From positions 12,461,443 through 12,525,442 of the forward strand of contig CP154956.1 in the NCBI GenBank assembly GCA_039621445.1: 64,000 nucleotides of DNA. The letters are read 5' to 3'. Made by a program: the position numbers and the translations under genes. Below, in pieces: positions 22,445 through 36,300 of this stretch; the stretch's first letter is position 1, and every line of letters begins with the position of its first letter. The DNA is from Euglena gracilis. Taxonomy: Eukaryota; Euglenida; Euglenophyceae; Euglenales. The notes under the pieces were generated by a model. That model was not told where the DNA came from. It worked only from the letters and a program-made list of their open reading frames with translations, and did no database searches.

Positions 22445-22452
22445 ATCCCATG

Positions 22453-23402
22453 AGCTGGCAGAGGCTTTGGGGCTGGGGGTGGGGTATGACCTACAAATTT
22501 TTCAGGTGTCCCACTATTTAGATTCCCTACTGAATATATATAAACATAAATGTGAATAAAAATAAATTCAAATATAAATACATCCACACACAGAGAAGCC
22601 GCAAATGCCCCAACTCAGATGCGTTGCAGTATCATCAAAATCAGAATGCAAAGAACTCCATTGGTGTGTCATCATCCTCCTGGAAACCCATCCTCCCACC
22701 AAGCAAGGTTCAATCGAGGGAGGAACCAAATGATAGCCCTGGACAGACCTGGTGCTACGGTCACCGCACCCCCTCCCTCAGCTGGAATGCCACCCCAAAG
22801 GCGCAGAAAAAAATTTCGGGCAGTGCCATGGTTAGTTGGGGGGGACCCCCACCCTCCGGGTGGGGTCGGCCACACCTTAAAATTCAGCCCAATCGCCCAT
22901 CCATTGTATTTTTTCGACCCTTCAACCCCATTCGAGCTCTGCTCTGGCCTTTGGCTCAAAAAAGGTCCCTTAAATGCGGACTTTGAATAAACAAATCCCG
23001 TCCTTCAAAGACTGCCCTATTGGCTTCCCAGAATTCTTTGTGCAATTCTTTTTCCTGCTCCAAGGATGACAAAAAAACTGCAGGAATCCCTTAAAAAAAA
23101 AAGACCTGCAGTAGTGCACGTTTTCGTCCTCTGCTGTCCAGCTTTGCCACACACGCAGGCGGGTTTGCGAAACCGTCCCCTCTGACATAAGAATCAGCCA
23201 AGAATTGGGCGTGCTGGGAGAATGTCCCGGTTGGAATGACAGCAGGACAACATTGCGGGCATTAGGGACCCGTTGGGAAACACCACCTAGGCCATTCCCT
23301 GCATCTGTTGCAGTGCTTGGTGCTTTCCGCCACGCCGTTGCTTCACAATCCCCACGCATCCATGCAGGCAAGGCCTCATGCAGGGGGGGGGGACGCAACG
23401 CG
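22453..23402. other. Mixed repeats, no gene seen
   Basis: Short dispersed-repeat similarity to 18850 (near 22630) and a family-A-like remnant near 22965-23025. No conserved coding segment recognised. Confidence 0.4.
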
Positions 23403-23410
23403 GACCTGTG

Positions 23411-23508
23411 CATGCTTGTGCTTACCGACCGGGGGGGGGGGTGCTATAGGGTGCCTGCCCCTAGCACCCCCCCCCCGTGGGGTAGGCACCCAACTAAGCG
23501 CAAGCCTG
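23411..23508. mobile_element. hAT-like miniature element B3, 98 bp
   Basis: Essentially two family-B ends joined: CATGCTTGTGCTTACCGACC then its inverse ending GCGCAAGCCTG. Exact 8-bp duplications GACCTGTG (23403-23410, 23509-23516). It is among the shortest intact elements here. Confidence 0.92.
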
Positions 23509-24191
23509 GACCTGTGCCGTTCTGTTATGCAACAAAATCTCATAAATCATTCACATGTTTTCTCCCACAAACACACAAACATCAGCAAGACAGTGTCTAC
23601 AAAGAATCCAATCCAAAATTTGAAAAACTGAAACCAGCTGGAAAAAGGAATTCAAAAAAAACTTTAAAGCCCCAAAAGCTGCCTCGAGACACCTTGATTC
23701 GAAAAAAAAATCCTGCATAAAAAATAGGGTCCACACCTCAATGACAAAATGGCTCAGACAAATCAAAACAAAGAAACTTTGGCAATATAATCATTCTGAA
23801 CTGGGTAACAATGGCAATAAAACTTGTGATATAATTTTGACCTTTCATAAGCGCTGAATTTTTTTCGATACATGTTTTCTTGACAGTAAAACAACGGTGG
23901 ACATATCCTCTAGAAAGTGAAGGCACAAGGAAACCCAAACAAATGTGCGCACTTCTCACATCAATAAAAAGGCCCAGAAATTCCCAAATCTTCCTTTTAG
24001 TTGGGTGCACACTTTGTTAGAAAAAAAACGCACATGCCTGAACGCACGCACACACGCCCACATGCGCATTCACTCCAGACAGACAAACAGAGAGACAGAC
24101 GCACGCACGTACATATGCAAACGCACGCAGAGACAAACAGGCAGACAGAGAAAGTCAGTGCAACACCAATTCAGAAACGTGAATCAAGCGA

Positions 24192-24308
24192 TCAATCAAG
24201 CAAGCAAGCAACGCCCTGTCTCCGGTACGCATCCTCCCCCTTGTACTGCACCACCCCGTTCTTGACGTCGTCCACAAACCAGCAGTCCTGCAGCGTGGTC
24301 ATGAACGC
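24192..24308 (-). CDS. Desaturase exon 12 (C-terminus)
   Basis: 39 codons including the TGA stop. It follows acceptor CTTGCAG. It encodes the C-terminal tail with a DCWFVDD block, equivalent to the ECIYVEPD region of plant FAD2. A simple-sequence 3' flank of ACGC/AGAC-type repeats follows (24020-24190). Confidence 0.88.
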   Translation of the reverse strand, partial: AFMTTLQDCWFVDDVKNGVVQYKGEDAYRRQGVACLLD

Positions 24309-27300
24309 CTGCAAGATGCCGGCAGGCGCCTGTGCTCCAGGGGAGGGGAGCTGCATCTGCCTTCAGGGAACGTTGGCACTCTGTTGGCGCGGGACAGAAA
24401 CGTTTACTTGGTGAAGGGGGGGGGGCATGTTTCCCAAACCCACTCCTCAACAATTCTACAACAATCCCAACCATAAATTCACATTTAAAATCCGGGGGGG
24501 GGGGGCACTTTCCCCCCGGCCCAAACGCTCCCACCCATTTTTTTTGAAAAACCACCTGCCCACAACACATCCAGCCAAAATGAGCCAAAACCCCTGAAAA
24601 AAATTTCAAGGATCAAAAAATTTCATCTGGACAAACTTGATCCATATCCATTATTTTGTCATCACATCAATGTTAATTACAAATAACATATAATTAATTT
24701 TTCATTCATCAATCACAGAATTTGGAAATAGGATTTAATGCAGGTCACCTGCTCCCCTTGCCCACCAACCGGGTTCCAGCACCCCCAACCAGGGGCAGGG
24801 GTGGTCATGCGCACGCCTGGCAGCCATGGGGGGGGAACAAGCCTGGCTCCGACAGAACGCAGGGAAGAGCCTGGGAAGGGGTGTCATCGTAGCGGTAATG
24901 TTTCCCCAAAATGGGTTTGATGGCCTCCGTTGCAGCCATGAGCCGGTAGTGGGGAATCTGCGGACAGAACGGAAATGGAGCACCCCCAACTTGCGAAATG
25001 CGAATTTTTTTTGCTTTTTTTGCTTTTTTGCAAGTTTTTTGAAAACTTTTGAAAAAAACTTGCAAACAAATTTGGGAACGTACGCAAACCAAACCATCAG
25101 GGAAGAATAGCCTTCAGATCTCGGTCAGTGATATCGAAGCCTTGAGATGCATCACTTGAATCATGAAAACGGACCAATCAAAGCAGTCTTAAAAAAAAGG
25201 CCACATGAACCCCAGAGTTTGAGGTGGGTGGGTACAGGTTTTTTTTTAAGACCGGGGGTCCCCCCCCCACCCACCTCTGGGTCCCGGGGGGACCCATTCA
25301 CTTTTCCCCGAAAATAACAAAAAATCGCGGAAAGTGCTAAAGATGGCACTTCTTTTCACAAATTTCCAGCGCCTTTGGCACCGAAAAATGTATCCCACCC
25401 CCCCTCTCCCTCTCCAGGGGGACCCCCCCCCCTGGATGGGGCTCGGCTAGACCCACCCACCAGGGTTCGATATAAAGACAGGTGGGGGGGGGGGTGGTCC
25501 GGACCCCCCCTGCGGGCCAGGAGGGGGCGGACACCCCCCCACCTAAACAGTTGCGCGGTCTGGGTTACCGAATTTCGGCCCGGCGCTTCGCCGAAAATTT
25601 TTGACCCCCCAAAACGACCAAAAGTGCCATTTTGGGCACTTTTTGGGCAAAAATGTGCCAAAAATGCAAAAAAAATTTCGGCGCAAAGCGCCGGAGGAAA
25701 AAATCGACCCTTTGGGGGGGGGGGGGCCTCGGGAACCCCCCCCGAGGGTCGGTGCGGACCCCCGTGGCAGGCGGGGGGGGGGGGCGGAAAAAGTGGTTCG
25801 AATGGTCAAAAATCCCTTATTTTTTCTTTGAAAATCGATCCAAAAATGCTCATTTTTTGAACCCCCCACCTAACATTTGCCGGCGCGGTCTTGGTTTACC
25901 GAATTTCGCCCGGCGCTTCGCCTACAATTTTTGACCCCCAAAACGACCAAAAGTGACATTTTGGGCACTTTTTTTTGGGCAAAAAATTTGCCAAAAATGC
26001 AAAAAATTTTCGGAGCAAAGCCCCAGCGGGAAAATTGATCCCCCCTCCCAACATTTTGAGGGGGGGGGGGGGTGGGTCGGACCCCCCCCTACAACCTTGG
26101 GAACAACCCCCAGGGGGGGGAGGTCGGTCCGGACCCCCCCCTACAACCGACCTCAGGTGTGGGGGGGTTCCGGCCCGACCCCCCCTCCTGCGGGCCAGGA
26201 GGGGGGGGTGGTTTGGGGGGGGACACACCCCCACCACATAAACCAGGACGCCCTCCCTTATATAAAACCCTTGCCACCCCCCAACCCCTCCCCCGTGCCG
26301 GGGGTCCAAGACTAAAAAAAAAAAAAACAACTTTGGTTGCAGCCATGAGCCGGTAGTGGGGAATCTGTGGGCGGAACTGAAATGGAGCACCCCCAAATAG
26401 ACGCAGCAAAAAAAACTTGCAACCAGAACACAGGCAAACCAAACCATCAGGGAGGAAATAGCCTTCAGATCTCAGTCAGTGATATCGAAGCCTTGAGATA
26501 CATCACTTGAATCGTGAGAAAAGGCAGTCTTGAAGGCAGTCAAAGCCACGGGAACCCCCAGGGTTTTGAGAGTGGGTGGGCGGGCGGATTTGGGGGTGCA
26601 CCAAAAGTCACCAGGCGGGATGGTCCGGCCTGAATGCCCCGGGGAGGGGGGGAGATGTGGACGGGATCATATTGTTGCTTACCCCCTCCCCACGGTTTGA
26701 TATAAGGACAGGTGGGGGGGTCCGGACCCCCCCCCCCTGCGGGCCAGGAGGGGGGGAGGGGGGGGACACCCACCCCCCCACCTAAACAGTGGCGCGGTCA
26801 GGTTGACCGAAAATTTTTGACCCCCCCCAAAACGACCAAAAGTGCCATTTTGGGCACTTTTGGGGCAAAAATGTGCCAAAAATGCAAAAAAATTTTCGGT
26901 GCAAAGCGCCGGAGGAAAAAATCGACCCTTTTTCGGGGGGGTCCCGGGAACCCCCGAGGGTCGGTCAGGACCCCCCTGGCAGGTGGGTGGGGGGGGGGTC
27001 CGGCCCCCCCCCGCCTGCCAGGGGGGGGGGGGTGGTGGTGACACCCCCCACCTAAACCATGTACGCCCTCCTTATATCAAACCCTGCCCCTCCCCCGAGG
27101 GGGTCTAAGCAATCAGTCAATCTGAAAAACCAGTCAGTCACACCCCAGGGGTGGCAACACGGACCCTCAGATGACGCAACACAAAAAACCCTTAATGAAA
27201 CACAAAATACACAAATTCGGTTTTATCCCCCCTCCCCTAGTCGTATGAACGGGTTCCTGCAACCTGTGACTGGGGGGTGGTCGTAAATGAGGTGGCGGTC

Positions 27301-30300
27301 GTAGGTCAGTGGTGTTAAATTTTTTGCAATCTGCAACCTGTGACCGGGGGGGGGGGTCATAACACCCCCATGACCTGCAACCTGTGACCAGGGGGTGGTC
27401 GTAAATGAGGGGTGGTCGTACGACTCGGGGGGGGGGGTATGAACTTTCCAGTGGTCCACGGTCATTACCGGGTCAGGGAAATCCAAAAGGATGGATTAGG
27501 ATCAGAGTTCATTTAGGACCCTGCCAAGCCCCCCTCCCTCCTGGGGGGGAGGGGGCTCAGGGTGACGGGGTCAATAATGGTCCAAAAAGTTTTCTTTTCT
27601 TCAGCGCTTTGCACCGAAAATAGAGGCAACCACACCCCTCTGAGGGAAATTCCCGCTCTTGGACCAACCCCCAGGAGCCAAATTTCGTTGTCCATTTTCC
27701 TGTATATTTTCATTGAGTGTGCTGGGACAGCGGAGATTTTTTTTTATTTCCTTCAGGACCGCCCTGCCCAGAATTTGAGTGCTTCGGAGCCGACTGCTTG
27801 CCAATGCACCAAACATTCTCGTCAAATGTTTTTTTCTTTTAAGTTTGGTCATGGGGGGGGGTGGTCCGCCCTGAAAGAAACTGATTCTTGGCATCCTTGG
27901 ACCATCGCCCATCCACCCAAATCATCAAAAAATGTGTTTTGGACTTTTTAATTTTGGACCCCGTTCAAGTCCCAGTCCGGCCCTTGGTCGGCCCTTTGGC
28001 CGGGGGGGGGGGGTCCTTGCGAACACAAGAAGAGAACCAAATGTCCCGGCGCGTGGCGCCTCCGCGTCCTTGCGGAACAGATAAAAAAAACACTTTCCTG
28101 TCCCTTAAAGACTGCCCTGATTCTGGGAGACATTGAACAGGAAATGGGCACACCCGGGTGAAGAAAATGTGGTGCACCACATGCCCGTCCGAGATGTGGT
28201 GGTGGAGGTGGTCGATGACCCGGCCGTAGCCGAGGTTGAACGGATCAATGAGATGACGGTAGGTGCGATCCTGTGTGGCGACCGACGACATTCCACCACA
28301 TCCCTTTTGTTAAATGAAGCCACCGGATGCAGGTGCAAAGGTCTCAAGGTGGTGGTCATCACGTAACATTTTGGTTTTGGAGATTTTTTATTAATTTTAA
28401 TTTTATTATTTTTTATCAAATTGCCCGTGGCAGATGTTTTTGTTTGTTGGGATTGACACATGCTTGTGCTTACCAACCGGGGGGGGGGGAGGGGGGGGGG
28501 GGGGGCTATATGGTGCCTGCCCCTAGCAGGCACACCCCCCCCCCCGGGGGGGGGATAGGGGTCCGGGCCGGACCCAGAAAATTTTCATTGAAAACGGCCT
28601 TTTCCGGGCCCCCGGCGCCTTCGGCGCCGGGGTCGGAGGGGGGTGCCTGCTAGGGGCAGGCACCCCCGAAACCCTACCCCCCCCCCCCGGCGGGCGGGGG
28701 CGGATCGGGTGCTATGGGGTGCCTGCCCCTAGCACCCACCCCCCCCCCCCGTGGGGTAGGCACCCGACTAAGCACAAGCCTGGATTGACAACTAAAACCA
28801 GAACAACCAAATGACTGTGAAATTGCAGTTCTTCCACATTCTTCGTAGTTTAAAAAAGTTTTTGTGCACTGTTTATCCGCCCAAACATAAAAAAAAACTG
28901 TTTCTGACCTGTTAATTTTCAGCCTCGTTTGAGCCCTGGATTTTTCCGGCACTAAAGGCAGCCCTCAGACAGTCCTTCCGCAAGCAAAAGCCTGTCACCC
29001 AAAAGAGGCCTGGCAAAGAGGCACACCACAGTGCTCAGCGCCCCCCGCAAGTAATTCCACGTATTCCCCTTGAAGAAGAGAGCATTCTTGTCGGTGTGCT
29101 GCATCAGGGTGACGAGGTCCAGCCAGCACACGAAGATCATGTACGGCGCGATGCCCACTTCCGCCGCCCCTCCGCCGGGGCCCAGCTTCAAAAATGGAAA
29201 TTTGGGGCTGGCTGGCAAAAAGCTGCTACTGACCCCCACTCTGGCTGGGATTGGCTCCCCTGGAACTGTGCGCGGACGTGGAACAAAACAATTGCCAAAA
29301 ACTGAAACAGGAACCCTGCTCAAAATGCTTAATAAAATTAAAAAAAAAAGTTTTTTGGCTTGCCCATTTTCGACCTTCCTTCGGCGGAGGGTAGGGCAAG
29401 GATTGATATGGGGGGGGCAGGGATGGATGGGAAGCCTTGAGGGGGGGGGGGGGGTTGGGTCGGACCCCCCCCCCCCCCGACACGGAGACGGGGGGGGGGT
29501 CGGACCCCCCCTCCTACCTCGAAACTGAGGGGCCGAAATTTTTTCGATTTCATGGACGGGCAAAGGGCCGGAAATCGGGTCGGAATCGGTCAAAAATCCC
29601 TGATTTTTCTTTGAAAATCGATCCAAAAATGCTCGTTTTTAAAAAAATTTGAACAATTTTTTGGGGGGAAAACACCAACACATCAAAAAAAGGGCAATAT
29701 GTCCAAAAGTCAGCAAAAGGGGTGTTTTTGCTCATTTTCCGGCGCGCAGTGCTGGAAGAAAATTTTCTGCTATTTTTGGCACCCGTCAAGGAGGGGGGGG
29801 GGTGGGGGGTCCGGACCCCCCCTCCCAACATCTAGGGGGGGGGGTGGTCCGGACCCCCCCTACCACCTTACCCCCCTAGGGGGGGGGGGTGTCCGGGACC
29901 CCCCCCTACCACCTACCTCAATACCGAAGGGCTTCCCATCCTTCCCTGGACCCCCCCGGGGGGGGTCTGGCCCGGACCCACCCACCCACCCCCCTCCCCC
30001 GGGGGGGAGGGGTCACTTAAAAAGAAGCCTGGGCCGATTCCCGTTCTGCCCTGCCCCCCCCACAGTGTCAACAGCATTTTCCCCGTCTTTTAGTGTGGGC
30101 AAGGAGAGGGAAGGCACAGATGAGCCGAAAATTTGACCAGTAAGGTTGAGCGAAACCCAAACGGCTTCCAATTTTTGGAGGTAATAGCGTACCCCCCAGA
30201 AAAGCTGCACTTGCCTCTGGGTGCAGGTTTCTTTTTCAACTTGCCCCCCCCCCCACCCCAAGCATGTCCAGATAATCTTCTTTGTCCCCTGCAACGCCTT

Positions 30301-33300
30301 GAATGTTCGCCATTTTCTGTTTTTTTTGTGGTGATATTTCTCTATTTCAGGCATTTGTGGATTCCTGGACCAGGGTTCAACATGAGGAGGATGAGGAGGA
30401 TTCCCCCTGCACAGGAGGGGGTCAAAACCCTCCCCCCCCGTCCTCCTGCCAGGGGCAGACCGATGTCAAAATTTTCCTTCTGGTACTTTGCATTTGCGCT
30501 TGGTGGTTATCCGTTTCAGGGTGAGCACAAATCCCTGTCCACAGCAGGGCAGAATTCTGCCAATTGCCTTAACCTGGAGGCCGGCATCCTCGGCACCCAG
30601 TACAGCTGGAAGACGGTCGAAAACCCGAACTGCATGGTGGCCGCCGCCAGGGCCCCGGCCCAGCCGACGACGGAAATCGCCGACCAGAAGATGCCCCAGC
30701 GGTCCTCCTTCTTGAACAGCGGGTTCCACGGCCAGAAATGGTTCCCGGAGAAGCCATCTTCCTGCAGAATGGGGGGGATGAGAGAAGGGGTCTTTTCAAG
30801 ACCAGGGGGGAGGGGGTTCCCCCCCACCATACAATTCTTTACCGACCCCTGGGGGGGGGTCACTCCACTTTTTGAAAAACCAGTCAGTCACTCATTTTCA
30901 AAAAACCAGCCAGTCACTACCCCCCCGGGGGGGGGGGGTCGGCCACTCAGAAAAACGGCCACTTTCCAGTCACTTTAGGCCAAAAAATTTTCCCGGCTAA
31001 TTGGCGCCGGGGTCACTCAAGCCACTTTTGCCCACCCCTGGCCGACCCCCCCGGGGGGGAGGGGGTTCGGGCCCAAAACCAGTCAGTCACTCTGAAAAAA
31101 CCAGTCAGTCACCCCTCCAGGGGGGGGGGGGGCAGTGCTTAAAAAATTGTCTGCCCCCCACCCACCACCCCCTGGGGGCCCCGGGGGGGGGGGGGGGGGG
31201 GGGGGCTCGGCCGGACCCACCCACCCTCCCTGGGGGTCCAAGACTAAAAAAAACACCCCTGGATGAGAGTGAGAGACATGTATGTTGCTTGAGGGCTGAT
31301 CCCACACACTTTTTTACTGACCCCGGGGGGCATCACTTCCACTCCACGCCGTGACTTTGGTGGGGTTTATTTGGCTGACCCCCCTCCCCCCGTGGGGAAG
31401 GGGTCCGGGCCAAAAACCAGTCACTCTGAAAAAAATACTCACCCGGGGGGGGGTCAATCAGTGACTAAATTTCTGTATGGTTGGTCCTCCCCTGCACCTC
31501 CAGCCAATTTTTGCCAAAAATAAACAAAAAGCCTGTGAACATATGGCGCCCGGTGCCCTGGGGAATGGACAGGAAGGCCTGTCCCCTCCTGCCCAGGGCC
31601 CACCCATCATCGCACTTTTCACCGTTGGGCCTGAAAGCCATAACCATCCCATGGAAGCATGGGAAGCACGGGAAACAATCCTATGGTCCGTTTCCAGGAA
31701 AAGAAAACCACTTTTGAAACTCCACCTGCTCCCCAGCAGGGGTGCTTTTCAGATCGGGTGGGGGGAGGGGAGCCCCCCCTCACCCACCCACCCACCGCCT
31801 GGGACTGGGGGTCCCCAGGGGACCCACTCACTTTTCCCCGAAAATGGCCAAAAAAATCACAAAAAGTGCTTAAAAAAAGCACCTTTTCAAAAAAAAATTG
31901 GCATAACCTGCCTCCATGGAATCTGTGGAGGCTCCGGTAACCAAAAGTCAGTTTGCTGTGTGCCGGGGAGGTGCTCATCCGTAATTATCTGGAGTTATTC
32001 GTTTCAGGATGAGCCCTGTCTGTCTTGAGGCATTGGCGACAGCGGGGCCGCCATTGCCTTGGTCTGACCCCAGAGAGTGCCAGAAAAACAGAACGTTGAC
32101 CTCGTTTCAAAAATTCTCTGCAGAGGGGCTTTTTTCAGTTAAAGCAAATTCAGCAAATTCAGTTGTCAACGTTCTTGTGAAAAACAAAAAAATGCAAACA
32201 TGCCATCTTTATCTTTCGAGGAGATTTTGCTTCAGGAATCAGAAAGCAGGAATTTCAATCGAACGGTGGTCAAAGTTTTCAGACCACAAACACCCTTCTC
32301 ACCCAGAAACCAATGCAACTACATTCTCTCTGTCCCATTTTGGGGGCCTGACACATGGCTAACGAATCAGCAGGAGTATCCTCATCAGCTTAGGTCAAGT
32401 GCAGTGAAATTCACCATCATAAGCACAGATGGGGCTCAAAGGAGAGGGGATGGTGGCCAAAATCGCAGGCGAATGGCAGCACCAAGACCGCCAGACCAAG
32501 ACCAGAACCCCCCCCCGGAGGCACTGCCTGCCTGCCCAGGCAGACGACACACAGCCCCCTCCTGGCGCACCGGAAGAGTCAGCCTGGTGGGCAAGCTTTT
32601 CTGTGTTAGAATGGTGACAGGGAGTTCATCCCCTCAGTTGGAGCTTCCTCATCAGCTTGGGTCAAGTGCAGTGAAATTCACCATCATCTGGATGCGAATG
32701 GGATCCGAGGAAGGTGGATGCGCCCCTTCTGGTGGCTCGGGTTCAGCTCACAGTGGACTGCAATGACCCCACGGCCCACGCCAGGCTGTTTTTTACCAAC
32801 CCCTGGGGGGGGGGGAGGGGGGGTCCAGTGCCTTGGAGTGCCTGCCCAGGCAGACACTACCCCCCCCCCCAGGGTGGGGTCGGCACCACCATAAAAAACA
32901 ACCTGGCCCACGCTCGGCGGTTTTTCCCCAGCCAGTGGCCTTTTTATGTTTGTTCCAATTCTAACATTCCGGCATCTGAGCTGGACCCCTCCCCCGCATG
33001 GGTGTTTTGAGGTTGGGGGTCCAACTGTCCCCTCAGGGCTGTACGGGAAGGCCTGGTGGGTCGACCCAGGGGGGTCGACCCCCCCACCACCACATTTTCA
33101 CAGATTTTTTAAACAAAAATTTTCCCGGGGCCTTATTGGAATTTTTGGGGTCGAAAATCGGTGCTCCCGGAAATACGGGAGGAGGTGGGGGTGGTTAACC
33201 CCCAACCACCGTTTGGCTGATTCCCGTACTGTACTGCCCTGGCCCCCCTCGCGTTGCCCCCCCCCCCCGGTGTTGGCCAACTTTTGCTGAGATTTCGCGG

Positions 33301-36300
33301 GGTTTTTTGCACTTCGGCTCGAGAAAATTCCGCCAGCCCAAATTTTTAAGGATTTTTAATGCGTTTTGGCCCAAAATTTTGAGGAGCATTTCAAGGCCTT
33401 TTTTGGTTTTTTAAGGCGACTTAAAAAACGTAATGCCTGGGCAGGCACCGGAACATTGTCAATCTGACCAAATCGCAAAAAATTGTTTTTTGATTTCCTT
33501 GATTCTGGATCATGTGCAAAATCAAAAACTTTGGTTCTGTGTCTGGAATCACTGAATTGCCAGCTGAGGACAAGTCGGCCAGCACCGTTATCCAGGCTCG
33601 CGACTCAGGTGAGAAGGAGGACCCCAGGGTGGTGGCATTTCGGGACAAAATTTCCAGGATTTTGAAAGGAATGGGTGCGGAGGCCCTGACCCCCCCCCCT
33701 GTGCGAGGACCTTATGGTTACGCCCAGATTCCTCTGAAAGCCTTTGACTGCCCTGGAAAATAGCGGTTTGAAAAGCCTTAAAAGGGCCTTAAAAAATGCC
33801 TCAAATTTTTTTTAAAAAATCCCTGACCCGGGCACCCACACCATCCTTCAGAAAAATGATACTTTTGCAAAATTCTGAAATTTTCAGAGAGTCCTGCAAA
33901 ATGCCACAAAACACTGCAAAATTGTGTTGTATTACAATTGTATTACAAGCCCCCCCAGGCGGTTTGATTTTGCCGCCCAAATATAAAGCACGATGGTGCC
34001 ATTCAGGAATAAATGGAAAAATGGTGGATCCACCATTTTTTTTCACCAGGAATAGTCCATTTGTACAATAATTGCACATTTTCTGGAAAAAATAGGAGGT
34101 ATGGAACGAAAATTTGGCATAAAATTTGGCTTTTGACCACAATTGAAGGCCGCCAAAGGTCATAGAGGCCCCCAAAAAAGTTTGATTTTCACCCCAAATA
34201 TAAAGCTTATTGAAATCCCGTCCAAATAAAGCCGGGGGTTATCTCACCTCTTGTCCGTTTGTTTTCCTTTTTGTGGGAAAGAAATCCTTGACAGAAGCCA
34301 TTTTCAAGAGCACAAATTCAGAAATGAGAGTGAACCTCATTCATAATTTATTCAACTTATTTGTGGTTGTTCGAGGTCATTTGTGGCAGTTCGTGATTGT
34401 TCATGATTGTTTGTGATCATGGCGTCGCTTGATGAGGCTGGAAAACTTGGGCTCGCTGGAAAAGGCTGCTGGCTGCCCCCCCCGGGGGGGGTCCCAGGCT
34501 AGACCTGGGCCAGACCATAAATCCGACTGGGCACCAAAAAATCAAAACTCCAAAAATGCCCAAAAAACTGCAAATTGTGTGAAAATCGATTTTTTTGACC
34601 CCAAATTTGCATGGGCAATGCACAACAGTTTAGATTACTGGCTCGAGCAGGGCGGTCCTTAAGCAAAAAAAAATCCCGTCCCGATACACTTCAACCAAAA
34701 AAATAAGGCAAACGGGATTTTGGCCGGGGAAATTTTTTTGAAATTTTTTTTGAAAAATGAACCCAAAATACATGGTTTTTTGATGGAAAATCACATTTTT
34801 TCCAAAAAAAAATCTCCAAAATTTTAGGGTTGATAATTGTTAGTTTTTAGGAGGGGGGCCAAAAAATGCAGGTCAAAAAAATGGGACCAAATTTTGGAAC
34901 ATTCAAATTTTACTGACATTTTTTTGGAATTTTTTTGGATTTTCAGTGGCATTTTTTTTGCTTCCAAAATCTCTCAAAATCAAAATTTTGAGAAATGTTG
35001 AAATTTTAGAAGGTGTGAAAAAAATGGGTTTTGGGGGGGGGGGGGGTTGGGGCAACATTTTGGGCAGCATTTTCACAAATTTCGGGAAAACGCTGAAGAT
35101 AAAATTAGAACCGACAAAATTGGAAGCCGAAAAAATTGGTGATTTTTTGATGAAAAACCACATTTTTTTCACAAAAAAATCTCAAAGATTTCAGGGTTGA
35201 ATTTGGTACTTTTAGGAGGGGGTAGAAATAAACGAAGGTCAAAAAAAGTGGGCCAAATTTTGGCACAGTCAAATTTTAGTGACATTTTTTCTCTGTCGAA
35301 TTTTTTGGATTTTCAATGGCATTTTTTTTTGCTTCAAAAACCTCTCAAAATCAAAATTTTGAGAAAATATTGATTTTTTGGAAGGTGTGAAAAATGGGGT
35401 TTTGAGGGAGTTTTCCTTGCGAAATGGCCATTTTCTGAGGGAAAAGTCATTTTTTTGGTCATCCAAAAGTGACGTTTTTTAGTTTTTCCAGACGTTTTCT
35501 TTGTTGTGTTTTTTTATAAAAAAAATGTTTTTTTGAAAAAAAACTTGTTTTTTTAAAAAAGACATGTTTTTTGAAAAAAAACACAAGTTTTTTTTAAGAA
35601 AAACATTTTTTTAAAAATACATTTTTTTTTAAAAAAGAACAAGCTTTTTTTAAAAAATGTTTTTTAAAAAAGACAATTTTTTTTGGAAAAAACAAGCAGT
35701 CAACCTTGGCAAGCACCAATGGTCAAGCCCCAAAATTACCCCATTTTCGGCCATTTTAGGCGTTTTAGGCCATTTTAGCTATGGGTGCCTGCCAAGCACC
35801 TCTGGTCAGCCATGCCCTTGGGCCCAGCATTGCTCAGCATCGCCCAGCATTGCTCAGCATCGCCCAGCATCGCCTTTGGAGCCCTTGAAGGTGTACCTAT
35901 GATGCCTGCTGCTTTTGCCGCTCTAGCCCACTTTTGGCTACTTTTGGCCACCTTTGGCTTTTTGACCACTTTGACCACTTTTGACTGCTTTTTGACCACT
36001 TTTTGCCCACATTTGCTGCCTTTTGACCAATTTTGACTGCTTCTTCACCATTTTTGCTGCTTTTTGCCCACTTTTGCCCATTTCCAACCACCTTTGCAGC
36101 TTTTTGATCACTTTTGCTGCTTTTTGACCACTTTTGGCCTCTTTTGCCTGCTTTTTGACCACTTTTGCCCACGTTTGCTACTTTTTGCCCACTTTTGGCC
36201 ATTGTTGCTGCTTTTTGACCACTTTCACTTTTTTTGCCCACTTTTGCTGCTTTTTGCCCACTTTTGCCCACTTTTGCCCACTTTTTTTTACCACTTTTGC

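Noticed and set aside
30133-30978. 281-residue ORF on the + strand
   Set aside because: Antisense of desaturase exon 8 plus flanking transposon sequence.
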